This document shows, one piece after another, positions 52,601 to 59,789 of a DNA stretch of 64,000 nt; positions within the stretch are counted from its first letter, which is position 1, and each line of letters opens with the position of its first letter. The translations under genes and the position numbers were made by a program. Under the pieces are notes generated by a model. It did no database searches. It was not told the DNA's origin and worked only from the letters and a program-made list of their open reading frames with translations. This DNA is from an uncultured Porphyromonadaceae bacterium (GTDB lineage: Bacteria; Bacteroidota; Bacteroidia; Bacteroidales; Muribaculaceae): assembly GCA_900546365.1 (NCBI GenBank), contig URCF01000001.1:62001-126000 (forward strand). The letters are read 5' to 3'.

Positions 52601-55012
52601 CTAAAACAGCAGCATCATGCGATAGGCAATCCAGGCCACAACCCATGCCACTGCGGTGTTGTAGAGCACCGAGAATGCGCCGTAGCGCCAGCTGCCTGTT
52701 TCCCTGACAATGGCTGTGACGGTGGCTATGCACGGGCAGTAGAGTAGGATGAAGATGATGAAGCTGAGAGCCGAGGCGGCGGTGAAGTCTGGTTTGTGGG
52801 TGATGGGGTTTGGCGCGGTGATGCGTGCGGCAAGTGACGCATCGTCAATCTCCTCATTCCCAGTGTAAAGCACGCCGAGAGTTGACACCACAATCTCTTT
52901 GGCGGGGATGCCGGCAAGTGTGGCCACGGTGGCGCGCCAATGGAATCCGAGTGGCTCCATGACGGGGTTGACAGCCTTGCCCATCATCTCCAGATAGGAG
53001 TCGGTGGCGGGGTTGATGGCGGAGTCGTCGGTATCCTCGTTGGCCACTACATCGGTGCCTTGGGGGGTGATGGCTGAGGATTGCTCGTTATGGAGTGGGA
53101 AATAGTTCAAAGCCCACACAATGATGCTGGCCACGAGAATCACACCACCCATTTTTTTGAGATACTGCTCACCTTTGCCCCACATGTGGCGCAGGGATGC
53201 CTTGAGAGTGGGGATGCGGTAGGGGGGGAGCTCCATGACAAACGGTGTTTCGTCGGCCTTGAAATAGAATTTTCTGAGCATGCGTGCGGTAAGCATGGCC
53301 ACCGCTATGCCGGTAAGGTAGATGAGCATGAACATCAGGGCGGCGTGACTGCTGAAGAATGTGCCCACCAAAAGCACATAGATCGGGAGACGGGCAGTGC
53401 ACGACATGAACGGATTGATGAGGATGGTAATGATGCGGCTGGAGCGGCTCTCGATGCTGCGACTCGACATGATGGCGGGCACATTGCAGCCAAACCCCAT
53501 GATGAGCGGGATGAACGATTTGCCGTGTAGCCCTATGCGGTGCATCAGTTTGTCCATGATGAAGGCTGCGCGGGCCATGTAGCCCGAATCCTCCATGAAT
53601 GAGATGCAGAAATAGAGAATCAGGATGTTGGGCAGGAACACAATCACGCCTCCCACTCCGCCGATTATACCGTCGGCAATCATATCTTTCAACATTCCAT
53701 CGGGCATGTGGGCGTTGACGAGGGCGCTCAGTTGGGCCACACCCCATTCAATCCACTCCATCGGGTAGGCTCCGATTTCAAACGTGGCCCAGAAAATGAT
53801 GAACATTATCAGCAGGAATATCGGGAAGCCAAACAGCTTGTTGGTGACAAAGGTGTCGATAATATGGGTGGTGTTGTCCACCTCCTCATTCCCTTTGACG
53901 AATGTTTCGGCGAGGGCGCCGGCTATAAATCCGTATTTCTCGCTCGCAATGGCCGAGGTTATATCCTCGTTGCGCATCTTCTCGATGCGGGCCACCTGGG
54001 CGTTGCGCTCGGTGAATATCTTGTCGGCATCGGGGCTCTCTTTGATCATGGAGTCCACCTCATGGTCGTGCTCCATGAGCTTGATCGCCAGATAGCGTGG
54101 TGAGAAATGGCGTCCCACATATCCGTCGGATTTCAGCATATCCTTGAGCACGGTGACGCCGCTCTCTATGTCGCTGCCAAGATTGACATGTACATGGCGT
54201 ACATCCTGCCGTTTTCCTTCAAACACTTCTATCACAGCGTCAAACAGCCTGTCCACGCCTTTGCCTGATCGCGACACGGTGGGCACCACCGGCACGCCGA
54301 TCATTTCGCCAAGCAGCTTATAGTCGAGTTTGTCGCCGCTCCGCTCCAGCTCGTCATACATATTGAGGGCTATGACCATGGAGCGGTCCATGTCGATGAG
54401 TTCGGTGGTGAGGTAGAGATTGCGCTCAAGATTGGAGGCCACCACCACATTGATTATCACATCGGGAGTCTCCTCCTTGAGGTAGCGGCGCACATACAGC
54501 TCCTCGGGCGAATAGGAGGCCAGCGAGTAGGTGCCCGGCAGGTCCACGATATTGAATGTGTAGCCGTTGTGGTGGAACACACCTTTCTTGGCATCCACGG
54601 TCACACCGCTGTAGTTGCCCACATGCTCGTGTGCCCCGGAGGCTATGTTGAACAAGGATGTCTTGCCGCAGTTGGGGTTGCCTATGAGAGCCACATTGAT
54701 GGTGCGGCTGTGGGATTTGAACTCCTCGGTGGTATTATCTGTGTCGTGGAGCGAAGTGACGGGTGTCTGTATATCCTCGGAGGCTTCATGGTCGGGTATC
54801 ACCTCCACAAGGCTGGCTTCGGAGCGGCGAAGCGACACTTCGTAGCCCATGATGGAGTATTTGATGGGGTCGCGCAGTGGCGCGTGCAGCAGCACTTTGA
54901 CGGTTTGCCCTTTGACAAAACCCATCTCAATCATGCGCTTGCGGAAAGCTCCATGACCTAATATCTTGACTATGGTGGCAGTTTGGCCGGTGGTTAGTTG
55001 GTCTAAACGCAT
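52601..55012 (-). CDS. feoAB: Ferrous iron transporter, FeoA-FeoB fusion
   Basis: This 803-residue inner-membrane protein imports Fe2+. Residues about 1-75 are FeoA, an SH3-like domain (MRLDQLTTGQTATIVKIL). Residues about 105-360 are the FeoB G domain and helical linker: G1 GNPNCGKTS, G3 DLPGTYS, and NMYDE as the NxxD-type G4. Membrane helices fill the rest, with Cys-containing gate segments such as GCNVPAIM near 515. A full promoter lies upstream. I see no clear Fur box. The FeoA fusion is known in Bacteroidetes. It converges on the GNAT gene with a 68-base gap. Confidence 0.97.
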   Translation of the reverse strand: MRLDQLTTGQTATIVKILGHGAFRKRMIEMGFVKGQTVKVLLHAPLRDPIKYSIMGYEVSLRRSEASLVEVIPDHEASEDIQTPVTSLHDTDNTTEEFKSHSRTINVALIGNPNCGKTSLFNIASGAHEHVGNYSGVTVDAKKGVFHHNGYTFNIVDLPGTYSLASYSPEELYVRRYLKEETPDVIINVVVASNLERNLYLTTELIDMDRSMVIALNMYDELERSGDKLDYKLLGEMIGVPVVPTVSRSGKGVDRLFDAVIEVFEGKRQDVRHVHVNLGSDIESGVTVLKDMLKSDGYVGRHFSPRYLAIKLMEHDHEVDSMIKESPDADKIFTERNAQVARIEKMRNEDITSAIASEKYGFIAGALAETFVKGNEEVDNTTHIIDTFVTNKLFGFPIFLLIMFIIFWATFEIGAYPMEWIEWGVAQLSALVNAHMPDGMLKDMIADGIIGGVGGVIVFLPNILILYFCISFMEDSGYMARAAFIMDKLMHRIGLHGKSFIPLIMGFGCNVPAIMSSRSIESRSSRIITILINPFMSCTARLPIYVLLVGTFFSSHAALMFMLIYLTGIAVAMLTARMLRKFYFKADETPFVMELPPYRIPTLKASLRHMWGKGEQYLKKMGGVILVASIIVWALNYFPLHNEQSSAITPQGTDVVANEDTDDSAINPATDSYLEMMGKAVNPVMEPLGFHWRATVATLAGIPAKEIVVSTLGVLYTGNEEIDDASLAARITAPNPITHKPDFTAASALSFIIFILLYCPCIATVTAIVRETGSWRYGAFSVLYNTAVAWVVAWIAYRMMLLF

Positions 55013-55065
55013 AATGGTTGCATTGTTGTGGCGACCTGGAGAGCTTGGCCGATGAAATACTGATG

Positions 55066-55096
55066 CAAAGGTAGCACATCCAATCCACTCTGCAAA
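55066..55096 (-). promoter_or_regulatory. Bacteroidales-type promoter for feoAB
   Basis: On the minus strand TTTG (55093-55096) is followed after 19 bases by TACCTTTG (55066-55073), a perfect match. AT-rich sequence upstream may be an activator or Fur site, not recognised. Confidence 0.85.
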
Positions 55097-55140
55097 GTAT
55101 AATTTAGAATATTTTCAAATAACAATCCGCGAAGAGGTGC

Positions 55141-55172
55141 AAAAAAAAAGCGCGAAGCTGGAGCTTCGCGCT
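55141..55172 (-). terminator. Intrinsic terminator after pullulanase gene
   Basis: AGCGCGAAGCT (55149-55159) and AGCTTCGCGCT (55162-55172) form an 11-base stem with a 2-base loop. On the minus strand it is followed by nine T residues. Confidence 0.9.
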
Positions 55173-55194
55173 TTGAAAGGTATGCAGGTGTCAG

Positions 55195-57216
55195 TTATTC
55201 GGGGAGGGCAAGGATGAGGGCTGAGGTTGGCTCCACGGTGAGCTTTCCGCCTTTGATGGTGCCCATCCCCTCAGCGTTGATTTTGCCGTCGCGGGCAATC
55301 ACGGTCCAGTTGCCTTTGGGGATATTCAGTTCCACCGGTGTGGCATTGCCGTTGAACACCAGCTTGATTTCCTTCCATTTGTCGCCGTTGGCGTGGTTCT
55401 TGAGGGAGTAGGATATGAGGTTGGGCTGCTTGGTGTTGTCAAACTTCAGGTTGCGAGCCACATCTTCGGCGGTGGTCATGCGGAAGGCGGGATGCTCTTT
55501 GCGGAGCTTGATGAGCTCTTTGTAGTAGTCAAACTGCTCGGCATTGACGGATTTTAGGGTCCAGTCGATGGCGTTGATGGAATCGGGTGACTGATAGCTG
55601 TTGTGTACACCTTTCTTGTCGCGGAACACCTCTTCACCGGCAAACATGAACGGGGTGCCTTGGGAGGTGAACACGATGGTCTGGGCGAGGCGGGCGGCGC
55701 GCTGGCGTTCGGCCTCGGTGGCTCCGGGCATTGATTTTGCGAGTTTGTCGGTGAGGGTTAGATCATCGTGGCACGACACATAGTTGATGATCTGTCGCGG
55801 CGACGAAGCGTAGGCAAACTTGGAGTTAGCGCCTTTAGAGTAGTCCACCTGCGGATGTGCGGTGGAAGCTACAATGCCAATTTTCACTGTCTCTTCCAGT
55901 CCGGGCTTGCCGGTGGCAAAACCACGGTCGGCGGCGTTGCTGTAGTGTCCTTTGACGGCGTCACGGAGGTCATCGGAGAACACTGCGATGTCGGGCATGG
56001 CGCTTACATTCTCCTTGAGGGCGCGTTCGGCTACGGGGAGAGGGGAGTCGCCGGCGGTCCATCCTTCGCCATATACAAATATGTCGGGGCGGATGGTTTT
56101 CAGTTCTTTGGCCACGCGGTTCATTGTGGCTGTGTCGTGGATAGCCATGAGGTCGAAGCGGAATCCGTCGATATGGTACTCATCGGCCCAATATTTCACA
56201 GAGTTGACAATAAAGTCGCTCATCTCCTTGCGCTCGGATGCGGTTTCGTTGCCGCAGCCGGAAGCGTCGCTGTAGGAGCCATCGGTACGATGGCGGTAGA
56301 AATAGTCGGGAGCGGTGAGCGAGAAGTTGGATCCATCGTTTTCGGCGGTGTGGTTATACACCACATCCATCACCACGCCAATTCCGGCATCATGGAGAGC
56401 TTTCACCATCTGCTTCATCTCCTTGACGCGGGCAGTGGGATCGGCGGGGTTGGTGGAGTAGGACCCTTCGGGGGTGTTGTAGTTCTGCGGGTCGTAGCCC
56501 CAGTTGTACTTGTTGGCGGGCAAGTTGCTCTCATCTACGGAGTTGTAGTCGTAGGACGGAAGGATGTGCACATGGGTGACTCCGAGCTCCTTGAGGTGGT
56601 CGATACCGGTAGCCCGTCCTTGTGGCGACTTGGTGTCGGCCTCGGCGAGGGCGAGAAATTTGCCTTTGTTGACGATGCCTGACGAGGGGTGGACTGAGAA
56701 GTCACGGTGATGCATCTCGTAGATCACGGCATCGTTGATGGCTTTCAGTCCGGGACCGCGGTCGGTGGCCCATCCATCGGGATTGGTGGCTGCGAAGTCG
56801 ATTATGGCGGCTCTTTGTCCGTTGGTACCGGTGGCTTTGGCCCATATACCCGGGGTTTCGTCAAGCCATTTGCCGTTGTATTTTATCTGAAAGGTGTAGA
56901 AACGGCCATACAGCTGCTCGGCAACGGAGGCTGTCCAGGTGCCGTTGTCCGACTTGGTCATCTCCAGGGTGTTGAACGGAGGGGTGTTGCGGTCAGTGTT
57001 GTACAGGAGTACTCTTGCGGCCTCTGCCTCGGGTGACCATAATCTCCAATGGGTGCCGTTGGCATCAACTGTGAGCTCGAGGTCGGAGCCGGAGTAAGTG
57101 GGAAGCGAGGCCATTTCAACATCGCGGGGCCACAATGGCTGGGGTTGGGCGGCATTGAGAGCCGTTGCGCCGGAGAGAATTGCGCCGGAGCATATCAACA
57201 TGGTAAGTTTGTTCAT
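55195..57216 (-). CDS. pulA: Type I pullulanase, GH13
   Basis: The protein is 673 residues with a signal peptide (MNKLTMLICSGAILSGATALNA). Residues about 45-130 form a CBM48-like module (HWRLWSPEAEAARVLLYN). The GH13 barrel follows with YNWGYDPQNYNTPEGSYS, the pullulanase signature, then GIGVVMDVVYNHT, the nucleophile block GFRFDLM, the acid/base block VYGEGWTAGDS and YVSCHDDLTL. It cuts alpha-1,6 branches in glycogen, pullulan or starch and is exported. No promoter is obvious close upstream; a repeat tract and the mini sorting-domain gene lie there. Confidence 0.95.
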   Translation of the reverse strand: MNKLTMLICSGAILSGATALNAAQPQPLWPRDVEMASLPTYSGSDLELTVDANGTHWRLWSPEAEAARVLLYNTDRNTPPFNTLEMTKSDNGTWTASVAEQLYGRFYTFQIKYNGKWLDETPGIWAKATGTNGQRAAIIDFAATNPDGWATDRGPGLKAINDAVIYEMHHRDFSVHPSSGIVNKGKFLALAEADTKSPQGRATGIDHLKELGVTHVHILPSYDYNSVDESNLPANKYNWGYDPQNYNTPEGSYSTNPADPTARVKEMKQMVKALHDAGIGVVMDVVYNHTAENDGSNFSLTAPDYFYRHRTDGSYSDASGCGNETASERKEMSDFIVNSVKYWADEYHIDGFRFDLMAIHDTATMNRVAKELKTIRPDIFVYGEGWTAGDSPLPVAERALKENVSAMPDIAVFSDDLRDAVKGHYSNAADRGFATGKPGLEETVKIGIVASTAHPQVDYSKGANSKFAYASSPRQIINYVSCHDDLTLTDKLAKSMPGATEAERQRAARLAQTIVFTSQGTPFMFAGEEVFRDKKGVHNSYQSPDSINAIDWTLKSVNAEQFDYYKELIKLRKEHPAFRMTTAEDVARNLKFDNTKQPNLISYSLKNHANGDKWKEIKLVFNGNATPVELNIPKGNWTVIARDGKINAEGMGTIKGGKLTVEPTSALILALPE

Positions 57217-57269
57217 TAGTGAGAAATAAAAGTTTTTTTGGTTATGTAAGTATGATGTAGTTTTTTATG

Positions 57270-57347
57270 CGAGTCCTATGAATCCTATAAGTCCTATAGG
57301 TCATTATAGATATTCCTATGAGTCATATATAGATATATAGATATAAT
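57270..57347. repeat. Degenerate TCCTATRA-type repeat tract
   Basis: About six imperfect copies of TCCTAT(G/A)A, partly inverted around the palindrome CCTATAGG, lie in tandem roughly every 10 bases. They end in TATATAGATATATAGATATA. The tract is AT-rich and noncoding, between pulA and the mini sorting-domain gene on the leftward strand. Confidence 0.65.
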
Positions 57348-57366
57348 GTGTGGGCGCCGAAGGTGC

Positions 57367-57669
57367 TTAGCGCACTATCAGTTTGTGGGTGCCTTGGGAA
57401 TGCCGCACAATGTAGCATCCTTGCGGGAGCTCCACAAGCAGATGGCCGTCGGCCATGTCGAAGTTCTTGACGGTCTGGCCGGTGATGGAGTAGATCTGGA
57501 TATGAATGGTGTGGCCGGTGCGGTTGGTGATTTCGATGCCTCCATGAGTTGCGCGAAGCTCCACTTCGCTCGCTGCCACCTCGGAAATCGGGGCGGCAAT
57601 CATCTGCTGCACCTGCGGTACGGCAGGCCAGATGAGGGTCAAAAGTAGTGTGAGAATCAGCTTCTTCAT
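57367..57669 (-). CDS. Small secreted protein with Por/T9SS-like sorting domain
   Basis: The protein is 100 residues. A Sec signal peptide (MKKLILTLLLTLIWPAV) is followed by one small beta domain: IQIYSITGQTVKNF, HLLVELPQGCYIVR and HKLIVR. That pattern is a type A sorting-domain or DUF3244-like fold, usually found at the end of large cargo proteins. Here it stands alone with almost nothing in front. It may be a remnant, an anchor or a small surface protein. The start is ATG 57669; another Met is three codons upstream. It lies between pulA and the glycogen synthase gene. Confidence 0.7.
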   Translation of the reverse strand: MKKLILTLLLTLIWPAVPQVQQMIAAPISEVAASEVELRATHGGIEITNRTGHTIHIQIYSITGQTVKNFDMADGHLLVELPQGCYIVRHSQGTHKLIVR

Positions 57670-57691
57670 GGTTTGCACATCAATTATATCA

Positions 57692-57722
57692 CAAAGTTAC
57701 AATTGTTTGTGCAATAAAACAA
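57692..57722 (-). promoter_or_regulatory. Probable promoter for the mini sorting-domain gene
   Basis: On the minus strand a TTG core (57720-57722) is followed after 20 bases by TAACTTTG (57692-57699), 22 bases before the start. Confidence 0.6.
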
Positions 57723-57763
57723 GTGGATTGTAGTTGCGGGGGCGCTATTTGAATATTTTTAAC

Positions 57764-57850
57764 TCATTTTTCGGGTTGGCTGTTGTTCTGTTTGCGGAGC
57801 GAGGGGCCAATCCAAAGGGCTGTCATGATGAAGATGAAAGCAAGTTCCAT
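57764..57850 (-). CDS. Possible 28-residue membrane peptide
   Basis: An ATG-to-TGA frame encodes 28 residues starting MELAFIFIMTALWIG and ending in a polar, positively charged tail with KQNNSQPEK. One hydrophobic helix followed by a basic tail suits a small inner-membrane protein. A -7-like GAATTTTG lies about 35 bases upstream on the same strand, one base off consensus. The frame could be chance. I cannot name a family. Confidence 0.3.
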   Translation of the reverse strand: MELAFIFIMTALWIGPSLRKQNNSQPEK

Positions 57851-58030
57851 GGTTGTCGGGGTATAGTGGTTAGTATTTGTGTGCAAAATTCTGCATTGCG
57901 TGGGCAATATCGGAGGTCACTAATGTTAATAAAGTTAAAACCGGCGAGTCTGTGTTCGTGATAAAATGGGGGCTGATGCATTGAGGGATAGTTAAACGGG
58001 CACGGAAACTGTATTATAATATTCACACCG

Positions 58031-58061
58031 TTGGGGAATTTGAGATAAATTCGTAAATTTG
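58031..58061 (+). promoter_or_regulatory. Promoter for glycogen synthase and phosphorylase
   Basis: A TTG core (58031-58033) and TAAATTTG (58054-58061) are 20 bases apart, 27 bases before the start codon. Confidence 0.6.
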
Positions 58062-58088
58062 CGCCTGAAAAAATGAGATTATATTTCT

Positions 58089-59741
58089 ATGAACATAACC
58101 TCGGAACATATCGACCTCCTGTTTGAGACAAGCTGGGAGGTGTGCAATAAGGTTGGAGGTATCTACACCGTCCTATCCACCAAGGCCAAAACCTTGCAGA
58201 CATTGATGAAGGATAAGACAATCTTCGTTGGGCCTGATGTGTGGTCTCCCGAAAATCCTTCGCCTTTCTTCACTGAATCGAAGACACTGCTGAAAGCATG
58301 GCGTGCCGAAGTGTCATTGCCCGAAGGCGTGAGCGTGAGGGTGGGGCGCTGGGATATCCCCGGCAAACCTATTGCAGTGCTTGTGAAGTTTGATGGGATG
58401 TATGCCGTTAAGGATGAATTCTATGGCAAGATGTGGGAGCTCTTTGGAGTTGACTCACTGCACGCCTATGGTGACTATGACGAAGCGTGTGCATTTTCCC
58501 ATGCTGCCGGCGTGGTGATTGAGAGCATTGTCCGGTATATGAAGGCTGAGCATAAGAATGTGATTGCGCATTTTGATGAATGGACCACCGGCATGGGACT
58601 CCTATATACTAAATGGCGTATGCCTGCTGTGGCCACGGTGTTCACCACTCATGCCACAAGCATAGGGCGCAGCATCTGCGGCAATGGCAAGCCGCTGTAT
58701 GACTACCTCAAGGGGTATGACGGCGACCAGATGGCCCGTGAACTCAATATGGAGGCCAAACATTCGCTTGAGAAATCAGCCGCGCACAATGCCGACTGCT
58801 TCACCACTGTGAGCGAAATCACTGCCATAGAGTGCGAGCAGCTGCTGAATTTGCGCCCGCAGGTTGTCACCCCCAACGGATTTGAAAAGAATTTCGTGCC
58901 CTCCGGAGCCAAGCTGTCGGCAGCCCGCAAGGAGGCACGCACGCTGCTGCTGGATGTGGCTTCGCATCTCACAGGTCAAAAGTTTGACAACGATACTTTC
59001 ATAGTGGCCACATCCGGTCGGTGCGAGTACCGCAACAAGGGGTTGGATGTGTATCTTGATTCTTTGGCGACTCTCGCGGCTATGAATCCCGCGCGCAAAG
59101 TGCTTGCCTACGTGATGGTGCCCGCCTGGTGCAAGGAGCCCCGCGCTGACTTGCAGAGCTCACTGGCCGGGAACAAACCGGGACGGCTGGAGATGCCCGT
59201 CATCACCCACTGGCTCAACAATATGGATCAGGATCCTGTGCTCGGACGCATCAGGTCAATCGGATTTGCCAATGATGTCCGCAGCAATGTGGATGTGATA
59301 TATGTGCCGTGCTATCTGAACGGCACCGATGGAGTGTTCAACAAACCGTATTACGACCTGCTCGTGGGTATGGATGCCACAGTATTCCCTTCATACTATG
59401 AACCTTGGGGGTACACTCCGCTGGAGAGTGTGGCGTTTGGCGTGCCCACCATCACCACTTCGCTGTCAGGGTTTGGCCAATGGGTGATGCTCACCTCCGA
59501 GCCGTCGTTTGACGCATCGGGAGTGGCTGTGATAGGCCGTGGCGATGGCAACTATCATGAGGTGGTTGGCAATATTGCGCGTGACCTCAAGTTCCTGACA
59601 GAAGCGGATGAAGCATCAGCCAAGGAGTTTGCCAAAAGTGCTATGGCCACATCCGACAGGGCCGCATGGAAATATTTCATCACCTACTACGAGCAGGCCT
59701 ACGAAATCGCTTTGAATAATGCGCATGAGCGCAATAAATAA
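58089..59741 (+). CDS. Glycogen synthase, GT3 (eukaryote-type)
   Basis: The protein is 550 residues. The start FETSWEVCNKVGGIYTVLSTKA is the GT3 glycogen synthase signature, found in fungi and animals and also in Bacteroidetes; GlgA of most bacteria is GT5. The sugar-nucleotide C-terminal site shows VFPSYYEPWGYTPLESVAFGVPTITT with the conserved Glu pair. It extends alpha-1,4-glucan from a nucleotide-glucose donor, UDP-glucose in eukaryotes; the donor here cannot be told by eye. The phosphorylase gene follows 48 bases later, so synthesis and breakdown genes are co-transcribed. No glycogenin-like primer gene is present. Confidence 0.94.
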   Translation: MNITSEHIDLLFETSWEVCNKVGGIYTVLSTKAKTLQTLMKDKTIFVGPDVWSPENPSPFFTESKTLLKAWRAEVSLPEGVSVRVGRWDIPGKPIAVLVKFDGMYAVKDEFYGKMWELFGVDSLHAYGDYDEACAFSHAAGVVIESIVRYMKAEHKNVIAHFDEWTTGMGLLYTKWRMPAVATVFTTHATSIGRSICGNGKPLYDYLKGYDGDQMARELNMEAKHSLEKSAAHNADCFTTVSEITAIECEQLLNLRPQVVTPNGFEKNFVPSGAKLSAARKEARTLLLDVASHLTGQKFDNDTFIVATSGRCEYRNKGLDVYLDSLATLAAMNPARKVLAYVMVPAWCKEPRADLQSSLAGNKPGRLEMPVITHWLNNMDQDPVLGRIRSIGFANDVRSNVDVIYVPCYLNGTDGVFNKPYYDLLVGMDATVFPSYYEPWGYTPLESVAFGVPTITTSLSGFGQWVMLTSEPSFDASGVAVIGRGDGNYHEVVGNIARDLKFLTEADEASAKEFAKSAMATSDRAAWKYFITYYEQAYEIALNNAHERNK

Positions 59742-59789
59742 CGTATAATCAGCGTTCTAAATATAGAAAATCATAATTCACTTCAATAT

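Larger units (their letters stand above)
57670..58088. other. 419-base divergent intergenic region upstream of glycogen synthase
   Basis: This stretch carries a leftward promoter near the start (57692-57722), a possible 28-codon leftward open frame at 57764-57850, and the rightward glycogen synthase promoter (58031-58061). No tRNA, riboswitch or terminator is apparent. Two longer open frames here, one on each strand, have no coding signs. Confidence 0.6.

Noticed and set aside
57734..57961. 75-codon rightward frame in the region before glycogen synthase
   Set aside because: Composition is irregular, there is no ribosome site or homologous look, and it opposes the small membrane frame.
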